The notes below the pieces were generated by a model. The model was not told the origin of the DNA. It did not search any database and saw only the letters and a program-made list of their open reading frames with translations. Of a stretch of 64,000 nt of DNA, positions 50,885 through 59,566 are shown one piece after another (within the stretch, counting starts at the first letter, position 1; each line of letters starts with the position of its first letter). A program made the translations under genes and the position numbers. This DNA is from Polaromonas sp. JS666. GTDB taxonomy: Bacteria > Pseudomonadota > Gammaproteobacteria > Burkholderiales > Burkholderiaceae_C. The DNA is taken from assembly GCF_000013865.1 (NCBI RefSeq), contig NC_007948.1, positions 930,001-994,000 of the forward strand, in the 5' to 3' direction.

Positions 50885-51957
50885 CAGTTCGCTCCATAGG
50901 GAACATGGGTGATGACCACGGCTGCACCTGGCCGGCCAAGCTCCCACTCGATGTGTCGCTCTGCCTTGATCCCGGTGGACTCGGTTTGCCAGAGGGGAAC
51001 GAGGGTTGTAGCGGCGGTCGGCGTGGTGCCATCGCCCGTCGGCGTAGTGTCCATTTCCACGGCGCCCTCGTTGCTTTGGCTCAGGGTCACAGCGCCCTCA
51101 GCAATCAGGACTGAGCTGGCGTCGATGAGGGTGATCGTGGTGCCGTCCGTGGTGATCTCGACGCTTTCGCTAGTCAGGAAGGGCAAGCCGGCCAGCTCGC
51201 CGCCGCGTGCGCCTACGTTGCAGGCCACTCCCAACGAACCATTCATGAGCCCGATTGCCGCGCCGGCCCGGGGATGGGCGACCCAAACCGCGTTGACCAA
51301 GGAGCCCGTGAAGGCTTCGAGTGCGTTTGCGATGTCCGCTTTGAACGCTGCAGCATCGGTGCCCGAGGCGGCGATTGCGGGTGCCCCGTAGGCGATCCCG
51401 GCCGGCATCTTCCCTGCTACACCGGCGTTCAGGTAATCGATGAAGGCCAGGTCGGTGGCTGTCGCCACTGCCAGGGCCAGGTCGCCGCGCAATATGTTGT
51501 CGCCACCGGCCGCTTCCAGTAGGTCGTTGCTGACCACTACCAGCGCTCCGACGCGCATGCGGGCCTCGAGCTTCGTTCGATCAAATGCCATGGAGCTCAG
51601 CGGAGTAGCCCGGCCTTGGGCGACCCAGTAGCCGGTCGCTCCGCTGCTCTGTTTCACCACGGGCGCATTCACTGGAACCCGTCGCAGGTTCTCCATTCGC
51701 CCGATGATGGTCAAAGGCTTGACGATTTCAAGGAATTCAGCGACCGCCGACTGGGCTTCGAGCTCGCTGCCCCAGGCACCGCTGGCCGTGCTGCCGCCCG
51801 CAACCGCTGCGCGCACGATGGTGGCCACCTCGCTGGTCTTGCCCCACCGTGTTTCAGCGATGCGCAGTGCGCCGACAGGTCCCGACGCGTCCTTTTGCGC
51901 CAGTAAGTTGCAAATCAAGGCGCGCACGATTGCACTGCCGCGTGGTGAGTATTCCAT
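50884..51957 (-). CDS. HK97-type major capsid protein
   Basis: 357 residues. The order of features is that of HK97-fold capsids: an early E-loop-like region, RRVPVNAPVVKQSSGATGYW, GRATPLSSMAFDRTKLEARM, RVGALVVVSNDLLEAAG (spine helix entry), ATDLAFIDYLNAG and a P-domain with VWVAHPRAGAAIGLMNGSLG. The long N-terminal delta domain is short or missing, and no protease gene is nearby. As the only head gene in the element it may form a satellite-specific shell, or be a relic. Confidence 0.83.
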   Translation of the reverse strand: MEYSPRGSAIVRALICNLLAQKDASGPVGALRIAETRWGKTSEVATIVRAAVAGGSTASGAWGSELEAQSAVAEFLEIVKPLTIIGRMENLRRVPVNAPVVKQSSGATGYWVAQGRATPLSSMAFDRTKLEARMRVGALVVVSNDLLEAAGGDNILRGDLALAVATATDLAFIDYLNAGVAGKMPAGIAYGAPAIAASGTDAAAFKADIANALEAFTGSLVNAVWVAHPRAGAAIGLMNGSLGVACNVGARGGELAGLPFLTSESVEITTDGTTITLIDASSVLIAEGAVTLSQSNEGAVEMDTTPTGDGTTPTAATTLVPLWQTESTGIKAERHIEWELGRPGAAVVITHVPYGAN

Positions 51958-52029
51958 GGTGTCCTTTCGTTAATCTATGCGTCTATTGGGCCGCCGTGCG
52001 CCGCGGGAGTCCATGACGATGGATGACGT

Positions 52030-52323
52030 TCAGTTGCCCCAGGCGCCTCTTTTTTGCTCGATCCACAACGCGAGGTCGAATAGCCGATAACTGACCTTGC
52101 CGCGCCCAATGGGAGCGCCGTAGGCTTCAGGCGCGCGCCCTTCGTGCCGCATGTTTTTCAGCCCGCCGGCAGTTATGCCCAGCAGTTGCGCCGCGTCCTG
52201 TTCGCTCACCCTCTCATCGATGCTCACGAAAGAGCCTGCCTCCCGGCACTTCGCCTGCAGCAGCAAATGCGTGGCTTCAGCACGAGCTTTCAAATCATTC
52301 GCGGTGTCGAATGCGTTGTGCAA
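52030..52323 (-). CDS. Helix-turn-helix (MerR/excisionase-like) protein
   Basis: 97 residues from a TTG start three bases after the small terminase stop. The C-terminal half (SEQDAAQLLGITAGGLKNMR, then SYRLFDLALWIEQKRG) is the winged helix-turn-helix of excisionase or AlpA-like proteins. The upstream third is helical. Possibly a regulator of the capsid gene that follows, or of packaging. Start codon inferred from coupling; no ATG is available before the DNA-binding part. Confidence 0.7.
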   Translation of the reverse strand: MHNAFDTANDLKARAEATHLLLQAKCREAGSFVSIDERVSEQDAAQLLGITAGGLKNMRHEGRAPEAYGAPIGRGKVSYRLFDLALWIEQKRGAWGN

Positions 52324-52326
52324 AAT

Positions 52327-52743
52327 TCAGCCCCGCGTGTGCCGGCCGTGGCGCGAGAAGCGGTTGCCGCCTGGCGTGTCTGGCCCGCTGGGCGGCACCT
52401 TGCCCTGAGAAACCGGCGTCAGTCCGAAGTCGTTTATCAAATTGCGGTACTGGGCTTGCAGGGCTGCCGTCGGCGGTATGCCGGACGCCCACGATTGCGC
52501 CAGACGGCCGAACAGACAGCACGCGTGCGCAAGCGGGCTCAGGCTTGCTTCGGTCAGCAGCTTGTTCGCCACCAGAATGAGCGCCAGCCGGTTCCATTCC
52601 TTGACCGCGTGGGCATTGACCAGCCAATCGGGTGCGGCCGGCACGGTGGCCACAGGTGGCAGCGTTGCCACTGGCGCGGCCTTGCTCAGCCGCCTAGATC
52701 CAGTGATTAGCTTGAGAGAATCGGGTTTTCCAGGGTTAGGCAT
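52327..52743 (-). CDS. P27-family phage terminase small subunit
   Basis: 138 residues starting MPNPGKPDSLKLITGSRRLS. The family pattern PDWLVNAHAVKEWNRLALIL, KLLTEASLSPLAHACCLFGRL and YRNLINDFGLTP matches P27-type TerS proteins, which recognise the packaging site. No large terminase subunit is encoded here. In satellites a TerS of this kind redirects a helper phage's packaging machine to satellite DNA. Confidence 0.8.
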   Translation of the reverse strand: MPNPGKPDSLKLITGSRRLSKAAPVATLPPVATVPAAPDWLVNAHAVKEWNRLALILVANKLLTEASLSPLAHACCLFGRLAQSWASGIPPTAALQAQYRNLINDFGLTPVSQGKVPPSGPDTPGGNRFSRHGRHTRG

Positions 52744-53004
52744 GGTCAAAATTCCAAAAATCTGATGCAGGCTTGTAAAAAAAAAGCTGTCGGTACGGTT
52801 TACATGCTGGTCGGCCACAAACCTCTGATGCCCGCCCCGGGGGGCTACTCCAGCGGCCACCCGTCCAGGCCATTTGAATTACCTGCCATTTGATTTCCAA
52901 TTCAAAAGGGGAATTTTTTGTCCAAATGAGGATGGGGCTGGTCCTGACTTCGCGAGGTCCTGGAACATCACACGGCCCCCGGGGTCTGGTAGTGGTCACG
53001 CCCG

Positions 53005-53091
53005 TTCCCATTTCCCACTCCCCTAAAGGGAGAGTGGGAAGAATGGGAATCCCATCGGCACCAGATTGGGAAGAAATGGGAAGAATGGGAA
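53005..53091. repeat. Hairpin and iteron-like repeats next to the RepA-like gene
   Basis: An inverted repeat (TTCCCATTTCCCACTCCC against GGGAGAGTGGGAAGAATGGG) is centred near 53026. Three direct copies of TGGGAAGAA follow (starting 53035, 53067 and 53079). It lies just downstream of the RepA-like ATPase stop. Position and iteration are what a satellite replication origin would look like. The remaining part of the 351-base gap (52744-53004) shows no gene. Confidence 0.5.
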
Positions 53092-53094
53092 ACC

Positions 53095-54222
53095 TCAGCG
53101 AAGCCATATCCAGTCCTCTTTGCAATCCAGGACATGCGTAGCGATCAACCCGGTTATGGCTAGGCGGGTGCGTTCTGGCCGGCGCTTTGCCTCAACCGCT
53201 AGGCTGTCCTTGGTGGCCGCGATTGCGTCGTCCAGGCGAATGCAAGGGCGGGTAGGCGGTGCACCGGCCATGCCGAAGTGCCGTGAGTCCCTGAAAAGCG
53301 GGTTCAAGGCGTCGTAGATGATTCGCTGATTGCCGCCCTTCGGCAGCCGCGGGCGGTGCACTACAGGGGTGTCATCCGAACGCACAGCGCAGGAAGTCAC
53401 AGGCTCACCATCATCGTCATCGTCCAAGTGAACGACTTCGAGGAAAAAGCCGTGAGGTTGGCCGTCGGCGCCGTCCTTGGACTTTGCTAAGGTCCATTCC
53501 CTGCGATCATCAGTCCGTGTGACCTCAATGGCCGCGTCCAGCGCAGCGTGCAGACTTGAATGGCCGCGCATACCCTTGGCGGCATCTTTACCGGTGTGGT
53601 GCACCAACAGCAGCAAGCCCCCGAACATGCGCTGCAGTTCGTTGCAGTGGTCCAGAATGATCCCCATGTCGCGGCTACTGTTCTCATCGGTGCCTGGCGC
53701 GGCGCGGTTGAGGGTGTCAACCACTACGACATCGGTCCCGCCAGCGTGATCAATCGCCGCAGCAAGGGCCAGACAGTCGGCGCGATCATTGAGCCTGAAG
53801 GGCTGGAACACGAACTGCACCTGCTCTGGAAATGGCCTGTTGTGAACAATCTCCCACGCTTCGACTCGATTGCGAAATCCTGCTTCCCCTTCGAGGACAA
53901 TAATCACGACACGCAACGGCACGCGAACCTTGTGCCCGAACCAATCGCCCATCTCGGTCAGCGCCGCTACCAAGTCGAGCTCAAGAAAACTTTTCCCGGA
54001 CCCGCTGGGACCGTAGATGGCGGCGCAACCAGTCGCCGGTAGCACACCGTGAATGGCCCAAGTCAATCGCGGCAATCTGTGAAGTTCGGCCACGCTGAGA
54101 AGCTGGAACCGCGGGGCGCGATCAGGTGCCGGCTCAGGCGCTGGTGAGGCTTGCTTTTTCGGATGGAACGGCACGCTGGGCGGCACCTCCAGCCCTTCAA
54201 ACACTTCCCCCAAGCCGCTCAC
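53095..54222 (-). CDS. RepA/AAA_25-like ATPase
   Basis: 375 residues from a GTG start overlapping the preceding stop (GTGA). Walker A is YGPSGSGKSF, Walker B is VVVVDTLNRAAPG, and LLVHHTGKDAAKGMRGHSSL carries the RecA-fold arginine/histidine sensor region. This is the hexameric helicase family of RSF1010 RepA and of satellite and plasmid replication modules. The C-terminal third is probably DNA binding. It likely drives replication of the excised element. Confidence 0.85.
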   Translation of the reverse strand: MSGLGEVFEGLEVPPSVPFHPKKQASPAPEPAPDRAPRFQLLSVAELHRLPRLTWAIHGVLPATGCAAIYGPSGSGKSFLELDLVAALTEMGDWFGHKVRVPLRVVIIVLEGEAGFRNRVEAWEIVHNRPFPEQVQFVFQPFRLNDRADCLALAAAIDHAGGTDVVVVDTLNRAAPGTDENSSRDMGIILDHCNELQRMFGGLLLLVHHTGKDAAKGMRGHSSLHAALDAAIEVTRTDDRREWTLAKSKDGADGQPHGFFLEVVHLDDDDDGEPVTSCAVRSDDTPVVHRPRLPKGGNQRIIYDALNPLFRDSRHFGMAGAPPTRPCIRLDDAIAATKDSLAVEAKRRPERTRLAITGLIATHVLDCKEDWIWLR

Positions 54223-54413
54223 CGCTTAGGCCTCCAGCCGCGCGCGATCAGACGTTCCCGGATTTCCTGCCGGAGATAAGCCTCTACCCACTCGCGGTGT
54301 TCTGGCCACTTGTTGCCGAGCGATAAAGCGCTGATCTCGCACTGACGCTTAAACCAGGCTTCGGCTTTGGCTCGGATGACGGCCGGCGTGTCCTGCTGCT
54401 GAGCGACTGTCAT
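54219..54413 (-). CDS. Small hypothetical of the replication operon
   Basis: 64 residues, helical and basic (QQDTPAVIRAKAEAWFKRQC, ending ERLIARGWRPKR). Overlaps both neighbours by four bases. Unrecognised; probably a small DNA-binding accessory. Confidence 0.65.
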   Translation of the reverse strand: MTVAQQQDTPAVIRAKAEAWFKRQCEISALSLGNKWPEHREWVEAYLRQEIRERLIARGWRPKR

Positions 54414-54610
54414 GCGGTCTTGCCGGTTACGGCATCCAGCCAGGCTGACACAGCATCCAGTGATGGCAATTCGCGGGTCATGGCCCAGCGGCTGACGATG
54501 AAAACTTCCCGGCCTCTGTCATCCTCCAGGCGATGAAGGCTCACGCCAGCGATTGCGGCCCGGGCTTGCTGGGTGGCGAAGGCTTTGTCCGGGTATTGGG
54601 TGCCGCTCAT
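54410..54610 (-). CDS. Small hypothetical of the replication operon
   Basis: 66 residues beginning MSGTQYPDKAFATQQARAAI, with HRLEDDRGREVFIVSRWAMT. The strand-helix pattern resembles a small phage-type protein. Four-base overlaps with AlpA upstream and the next gene downstream. Function unknown. Confidence 0.65.
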   Translation of the reverse strand: MSGTQYPDKAFATQQARAAIAGVSLHRLEDDRGREVFIVSRWAMTRELPSLDAVSAWLDAVTGKTA

Positions 54611-54825
54611 GCCGCCACCTTGGCGCGCTGCTCAAACGCTTCGATAACGGTCATCCGCCAATACGGTGTTTCCGGGCCAAATGGATATTCGGGCTCCGGG
54701 ATCAGCTTCTTTTTCAACCGGTCATAGAACGTGCTGTTGGGCATGTCCCAGCGCTGACGAAGCTTGGGACCGCGGATCCAGGTTTGGGCGGTTGATGCGG
54801 TTGCAGTGGTGTCCATTGGTTCCAT
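54607..54825 (-). CDS. AlpA-like excisionase/regulator
   Basis: 72 residues, or 69 if it starts at the second Met. A short leader precedes a helix-turn-helix with KLRQRWDMPNSTFYDRLKKK and PYWRMTVIEAFEQRAKVA, the AlpA/MerR-like fold used by P4-type islands to control integrase and replication. It heads the replication operon, with ATGA overlaps through to the RepA-like gene. Confidence 0.75.
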   Translation of the reverse strand: MEPMDTTATASTAQTWIRGPKLRQRWDMPNSTFYDRLKKKLIPEPEYPFGPETPYWRMTVIEAFEQRAKVAA

Positions 54826-54879
54826 CCGTATTCGGTTTAGATGGATGGACTTTAAAAACGCCTTATCGGGTAAACCTAG

Positions 54880-55395
54880 TTATTTTTCTCTCTTCTTGAG
54901 TTCGCTGATTCCGTCCTGAATCTGCCGCCACTTGACGGGGGTGTGCCCTTCACTCTCCCACTCTGACGCAATGTCTTCGTATCGCTCGCGGGCGGTGAGA
55001 CTCGGGTGCCTCACCCTTTTCTGTTCGTATCTTTGGCGCCATTCCTTCCACACGTCTTCCTTACGAGGGCGACCGCCAGCCTTGCCGCGCATGGATCGAT
55101 ACAGAATCTCAACTGGTCGAAAGATTTCCTCTGGCGTAGCGCCGTATTCGACATCAAAGACGAGGTCTTGAAAGAGAGAAACCACCGCTGAGATGGGAGG
55201 TGATTTAAGGATGATCGGATCCATTCTCGCTTTATTTATCAACCGGCGAAGCTGCTCCAAGGCCTTGCCGTCGTCGCTGTTCTGTATCTCATGCAGCTTG
55301 TCCAGCAACTCCTCTGCACTCAAGCCCAGGTCATAGATGGCGCGGGATGTTGGCGCTTCGGGTTTTACCTTGATGGGTTTCTTCGGCGTGCTCAT
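54880..55395 (-). CDS. Hypothetical protein with Lys-rich tail
   Basis: 171 residues: Pro/Lys N-terminus (STPKKPIKVKPEAPTSRAIY), two helical segments, then GKAGGRPRKEDVWKEWRQRY and a basic end (WRQIQDGISELKKREK). The GRPRK motif is AT-hook-like, so DNA binding is plausible. No family named. Confidence 0.65.
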   Translation of the reverse strand: MSTPKKPIKVKPEAPTSRAIYDLGLSAEELLDKLHEIQNSDDGKALEQLRRLINKARMDPIILKSPPISAVVSLFQDLVFDVEYGATPEEIFRPVEILYRSMRGKAGGRPRKEDVWKEWRQRYEQKRVRHPSLTARERYEDIASEWESEGHTPVKWRQIQDGISELKKREK

Positions 55396-55533
55396 CTACT
55401 CCACCAGTCGCAGGTGCCCGTATCGCCCCCAATTTTCCGGGCTATGGCTTCAGGCGTAAAAACTTGAATTTTGTCTGTTGCGGATTGCATAACACCCCCT
55501 CGGTCCGCCCTGAAAAGATGCCAGCCCAGCCCG

Positions 55534-55782
55534 TCAGGGAAACGGGTTTTCGGGGAGCAGCCTGAATTGGTAAATTCGCGCGGTTCCTATGCCGCCGCAC
55601 TCTGTGCGCCTGGCGCCCCGCTCCCCAAACATGTGCTCAAATTTGCTGGCCATCAGTGCGGCTTCCTCTGGGTTGTCGACCAGATCACCCAGGATATCTT
55701 TCGCCATTTTCCGGTCAGTCTTATCCATGGGCCGCAGCAGTTCCGCCAGCTGAAGGATCACGGCTGTTTTCACCTTTTTCAC
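55534..55782 (-). CDS. Small hypothetical near integrase
   Basis: 82 residues. Helical N-terminus (MKKVKTAVILQLAELLRPMD) with a two-cysteine-free core. It overlaps the upstream gene by four bases. Unrecognised. Confidence 0.6.
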   Translation of the reverse strand: MKKVKTAVILQLAELLRPMDKTDRKMAKDILGDLVDNPEEAALMASKFEHMFGERGARRTECGGIGTARIYQFRLLPENPFP

Positions 55783-56105
55783 CTACCAGAGAATGATCGT
55801 TTTGTGGAGTCAATGGGGTCCCAGTTGTCACCGGGGCTCACTCCGTCTACTGCCATGCACAGAATGTCTGTAATGGCTCTTAAATAGCCCTCGCGATGCG
55901 CTGGGTCAGGATTTTTAAGATTCTCCTTTAGGCTTTTGGCCACAAGCTGCGTTATCGCAAAATAATCACGATCTTCCTCTGCTTCAAGATCTATTGTTTC
56001 ATCACTCACCGCCCTGATGTCCCGCATCAGCGCTTGCAGGGCTAATGAACCGGCTCGCACCGGATAAGCTGGGTCGGTTGTTTGGATTAAAGTATTGATA
56101 GCCAT
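55779..56105 (-). CDS. Small acidic hypothetical near integrase
   Basis: 108 residues, acidic and helical (VSDETIDLEAEEDRDYFAIT, then HREGYLRAITDILCMAVDGV). It starts 102 bases after the integrase stop and overlaps the next gene by four bases. No domain found; cytosolic. Confidence 0.65.
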   Translation of the reverse strand: MAINTLIQTTDPAYPVRAGSLALQALMRDIRAVSDETIDLEAEEDRDYFAITQLVAKSLKENLKNPDPAHREGYLRAITDILCMAVDGVSPGDNWDPIDSTKRSFSGR

Positions 56106-56207
56106 GATTGAAGCTCCGTTTCAGTTTTGGTTAGGGGTTGGATGGTGTTAGCGCACCTACTGGCCCCGTCTTATTTGCCCTGGATAAACCGCGCCAGGGC
56201 TTCGCGC

Positions 56208-57440
56208 TTATCCTTTTCGCTTGAGCGGTACCACCGTCCCTTTGTTCACCGGCGTTTCGCAGAAATCTGCCCAGGCCTGCATCATCTGCATGCGCTTGGC
56301 CAGTAGGTCGCCTCGACGATAGGCCGCCTCCACCTTTGACTCGATGGTGTGCGCCAGTGCCTTTTCGGCAAGCTCCCGCGGGAAATTTGTCCGCTCGGAC
56401 GCCCAATCCCGGAATGTGCTCCGAAACCCGTGGGGGACGGCGTTGACCTCCATGCGGCGCATGACCGCAGAAAGGGTCATGTCGCTCAGCACCTGCCCTT
56501 TGATTCCGCAGAAAACCACGTCCGAGCCCTCGAAACGGGGGATTGATTTCAGCAGTTTGATAGCCTGCTTTGACAGTGGCACGCGATGCTCTTCGCCGGC
56601 CTTCATGCGTTCGGGCGGCACAATCCATTGCGCGGCCTTGAGGTCAAATTCGGACCACAGGGCCCCTCGCACCTCACCGGACCGCGCGGCCGTCAGTATG
56701 GCGAACTCCAGAGCCCGGGCGCCCATGCCCGGGACACGACGCACGGCGGCAATGAAGCCGGCAAGGTCATCCAGCCCTACGGCGCTGTGATGCTCCACTT
56801 TTTTTACCTTGGATGGCTTGGGCAGCACTTGATCCAAGTGACCCTTCCAGCGCGCGGGGTTGTCCCCGGCGCGGTATCCACGCACAGCCGCCCAATCGAG
56901 CACCGTTTCGATGCGTCCCCGCACCCGGGCGGCCGTTTCGGTCTTCGTTTTCCAGATAGGCCGCAACACCTCCAGGACATGGGCCAGGGAAATGTCCCTA
57001 ACGAACAGGCCGCCAATGAATGGAAAGGCGTAAGTTTCAAGGGTGTTGTGCCACTGCTGCCGGTGTTTTGGATTGCGCCACTCGTCGCCGCGATCCTCGA
57101 TGAAGGCGGCGCTGCAGTCCTTGAAGGTCTTGGCTTTGGCCTGGTCGGCCATAAGCAGCGCCTTCGCTTGCCGGCGCTGCTCGATAGGGTTGACACCCTG
57201 CAGGATCTGGTCGCGCGCGCGGCGGGCGGCATCCCGGGCCCCGGCCAGGGTGACATCGGGGTATCCACCCAAGCCGATGTCTTTGCGGATGGCGCCGACC
57301 AACACCCGCAGGATCCAGGAACGGTTACCGGACGGCTTAACCCAGAGGTGCAAGCCCGCCACACCACCCACGGCATAGCGGCCAGGCTGAGTCAAGCGAC
57401 TCACCTGCAAGGCCCCCAGTTCAACCGCTTTTTTTGGCAT
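56208..57440 (-). CDS. P4-type tyrosine recombinase (integrase)
   Basis: 410 residues. The N-terminal arm-binding DUF4102 region (GVAGLHLWVKPSGNRSWILR, DIGLGGYPDVTLAGARDAAR) is followed by core-binding and catalytic domains. Catalytic residues: R253 (ARSGEVRG), H337 and R340 (HGFRSTFRDW), H364 and Tyr374 (EAAYRRGD). All are present. It sits next to the right attachment site and reads inward; it is expected to target the tRNA-Ser 3' end. Confidence 0.93.
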   Translation of the reverse strand: MPKKAVELGALQVSRLTQPGRYAVGGVAGLHLWVKPSGNRSWILRVLVGAIRKDIGLGGYPDVTLAGARDAARRARDQILQGVNPIEQRRQAKALLMADQAKAKTFKDCSAAFIEDRGDEWRNPKHRQQWHNTLETYAFPFIGGLFVRDISLAHVLEVLRPIWKTKTETAARVRGRIETVLDWAAVRGYRAGDNPARWKGHLDQVLPKPSKVKKVEHHSAVGLDDLAGFIAAVRRVPGMGARALEFAILTAARSGEVRGALWSEFDLKAAQWIVPPERMKAGEEHRVPLSKQAIKLLKSIPRFEGSDVVFCGIKGQVLSDMTLSAVMRRMEVNAVPHGFRSTFRDWASERTNFPRELAEKALAHTIESKVEAAYRRGDLLAKRMQMMQAWADFCETPVNKGTVVPLKRKG

Positions 57441-57593
57441 CTAACCGTATCCAATCCACATTAGTTACCACAATATAAACTCTATTGTGTTGGATTGCAA
57501 TGGATGGTGCCGTAACCCTACAAGCTGATTTTCAGAGGGAGATTACGATTTATATGAAGTCCTTCGGACACAGTTGGACGGTGTTTTTGCAGA

Positions 57594-57608
57594 CACCCTC
57601 TCCGCCAG
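57594..57608. repeat. attR
   Basis: CACCCTCTCCGCCAG, identical to the tRNA-Ser 3' end. It lies 153 bases outside the integrase start and is followed by host-side sequence with a terminator. Upstream of the core the sequence (TTTTTGCAGA) differs from the tRNA, confirming that the identity stops at the core. Confidence 0.85.
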
Positions 57609-57651
57609 AAATGCATCCAAGAACATCTCAGGACGTATCTAAAATGCCCTG

Positions 57652-57678
57652 AAAGCCCCGCCCGCCGGGGCTTTTTTG
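57652..57678 (+). terminator. Terminator, probably the original one of tRNA-Ser
   Basis: AAAGCCCCG and CGGGGCTTTTTT form a strong GC stem with a short loop and T run, 44 bases after attR. With the element excised it would lie directly behind tRNA-Ser. The sequence from attR to 57769 contains nothing else coding. Confidence 0.8.
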
Positions 57679-57769
57679 TTTCAGGTCGTCTCGCATCGTC
57701 TTTTGACACCTAAGTTTTTTTGGGGCGTAAAGCAGGGAAATTCCCCGCCTAAGCCAGAAAGTCCCCAAA

Positions 57770-57979
57770 ATGGCCTTGACAGATACAGCATGCAAGAACG
57801 CCAAATACCCTGAGGGCGAGGCCCGAGAGCGCTACTCGGACTCTGGCGGTTTGTACCTTGTGGTGCCCACCGGTGGCAAGTATGGTGTTCTATTGAAGAA
57901 CAGCAAGGCACGGGGCGGAACCAAGCAGCTGATCTGCGCGTCCTGTTTCCTTAAAGGTGAAAGGGTGGTGGTTGCATGA
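57770..57979 (+). pseudogene. Integrase N-terminal remnant of an older tRNA-linked island
   Basis: The first 36 or so residues (MALTDTACKNAKYPEGEARE and RYSDSGGLYLVVPTGGKYG) match the N-terminus of P4-type integrases, but the frame then degenerates and stops after 69 codons. The arm-binding domain is broken and the catalytic part is absent. It points away from the tRNA as expected for an island that once began here, before the present element inserted between it and the tRNA. Confidence 0.75.
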
Positions 57980-58194
57980 ATAAATTTGATAGCCTCTTGG
58001 CTGATTCGGCGATTGGGAGTTCTTTCTATGTCAGCCCCCATATATTAGGAATGGATGGTGAAGGCTTTCATAAGCTGGTTGAGGCTTGGGTCGCAGCTGG
58101 CGGAGGAGATGGTTTTACTGTTTCCGACGCTGGCAAAGAAAGTGCGAGCGGTGGCCATCAATATGTCATCGTCAAGATCACCCGAACCGTATAA
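57976..58194 (+). CDS. Small hypothetical in island remnant
   Basis: 72 residues starting MNKFDSLLADSAIGSSFYVS, with KLVEAWVAAGGGDGFTVSDA and HQYVIVKITRTV. It starts within the stop of the integrase remnant and is preceded by GGTGG. No family recognised; may be a leftover cargo gene. Confidence 0.5.
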   Translation: MNKFDSLLADSAIGSSFYVSPHILGMDGEGFHKLVEAWVAAGGGDGFTVSDAGKESASGGHQYVIVKITRTV

Positions 58195-58282
58195 GCTTGG
58201 AAAGATGTGGCACGGACACATCACGAATGTCGCTAAATACGTCGACGATCAACGCGCAAAAGCTATAAAGGCCTTGAAGTAT

Positions 58283-58582
58283 TCAGCCGTTGGTACCGGG
58301 GCCAAGTGAAGCCAGCTTTGCTTGTATTGGGTCTTCCGTTGCAGCCACCTGCAGCACCCACTTTGCCCACTCAGCTAATGCTGAAGCAGGACTGTGCCCA
58401 GCGAGCCGGAGGATTTCGGCAACATATTCTCGAATCTCCCGAGCATGCTGCCACTTAGCGGCTTCAGCCAGAAGCCGCTCACCTTCTTTTGCCCTATCGT
58501 GACGCCGCTCAAACTGTGACCCCGACTTGGAGAGCCTGAAAGCACATGTGTTGGCCTTTGTCTGCGCCTTCAACTTTGCCAA
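58283..58582 (-). CDS. Probable gene fragment, unrecognised
   Basis: 99 codons from a TTG start with no ribosome site. The coded sequence (RHDRAKEGERLLAEAAKWQH, then REYVAEILRLAGHSPASALA) is helical and looks like the C-terminal part of a larger island protein; the frame continues upstream only to a stop at about 58620. I read it as a fragment. 58195-58282 contains nothing I can support. Confidence 0.4.
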   Translation of the reverse strand: MAKLKAQTKANTCAFRLSKSGSQFERRHDRAKEGERLLAEAAKWQHAREIREYVAEILRLAGHSPASALAEWAKWVLQVAATEDPIQAKLASLGPGTNG

Positions 58583-58620
58583 ACATCTCGAGGCGCTGAG
58601 ATGGAAAACGCCTTATCAGA

Positions 58621-59550
58621 TCAATGTTGATCCGTGTCGAAGTAAGAGCCTAGTAACTTCACTTTTGCTCCCTGTTGCTGAAGTTCAGCGAGCGCATTCG
58701 CCACTTTCTCCTCCAAACGACTACCAACGATATCTATATAGAAGTTGTAGTCCCAAGCCCCCGACTTGACAGGCCGCGACTCAAACCTGGACATCGAGAC
58801 ACCATGTCGAGCGAAAGGCTCAACCACACGGAAAAGAGCGCCCACCTCATTCGGCACCGACACAATGATTGATGTCTTACACCCGACCCCGAGAGCTTCT
58901 GATGCGTTGTCTTTGCGACTTAAAACAAAAAATCGGGTGCGATTATTCGGATCGTCCTGAACGGCATGAAAGGCAGCCAATAGTCCGTATTCCTCAGCCG
59001 ATCTCAGACCGCCAATCGCAGCAGAGGTTGGGTCCTGGGCTGCAAGCCTTGCGCCTTCCGCATTACTTGACACCGCTTCTCGTATCAAGTGTGGCGCATT
59101 CGTGGACAACCATCCATGACACTGCGCAAGCGCCTGTGCGTGTGCGCGAACACGAGTAACACCATGGAGCTGTCCAGATTGCGTTAAAAGATCATGTCGC
59201 AGTAACAGCGACAATTCACCGCATATTTGAAGCTCTGTTTTATATAAAAGATCAAGGGTCCTTGGAACGGCTCCCTCCGTGCTGTTCTCAACAGCTACGA
59301 CACTGTGGCTAGCCAATCCCGATTCGCACGCTTCGAATATGGCATCCAGCGAAGGTAACAACAGGCGTTTGCTACTCGATCCGAAATACAGGATCGCAGC
59401 ATCTTCACTATAGGTGCCTACAGGTCCCAGGCAAGCGATCAAATTTGCTGCAGCAATTCGCATTTGCCCATGGTCGATGTCCGTTCCCAATGAAGCGGCT
59501 CTGAGCCGGCCAACGGGTGCGGGCTTGTTGATATCGGATACGTTAATCAT
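58621..59550 (-). CDS. pheA: Monofunctional prephenate dehydratase
   Basis: 309 residues. Prephenate dehydratase domain: LGPVGTYSEDAAILYFG, VVAVENSTEGAVPRTLDLL, SSNAEGARLAAQDPTSAAIG and the catalytic Thr motif NRTRFFVLSR. An ACT domain follows with VPNEVGALFRVVEPFARHGV and SRFESRP (phenylalanine binding). The chorismate mutase domain usual in betaproteobacterial P-proteins is absent. It forms phenylpyruvate. Its location at the head end of a catabolic cluster, with 16 bases to the aldolase gene, suggests a secondary copy with a specialised role. Confidence 0.88.
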   Translation of the reverse strand: MINVSDINKPAPVGRLRAASLGTDIDHGQMRIAAANLIACLGPVGTYSEDAAILYFGSSSKRLLLPSLDAIFEACESGLASHSVVAVENSTEGAVPRTLDLLYKTELQICGELSLLLRHDLLTQSGQLHGVTRVRAHAQALAQCHGWLSTNAPHLIREAVSSNAEGARLAAQDPTSAAIGGLRSAEEYGLLAAFHAVQDDPNNRTRFFVLSRKDNASEALGVGCKTSIIVSVPNEVGALFRVVEPFARHGVSMSRFESRPVKSGAWDYNFYIDIVGSRLEEKVANALAELQQQGAKVKLLGSYFDTDQH

Positions 59551-59566
59551 GGGGATGGCAGGGGAT

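Noticed and set aside
58055..58309. Open frame overlapping the small hypothetical at 57976
   Set aside because: No ribosome site, no recognisable sequence, overlaps another frame.
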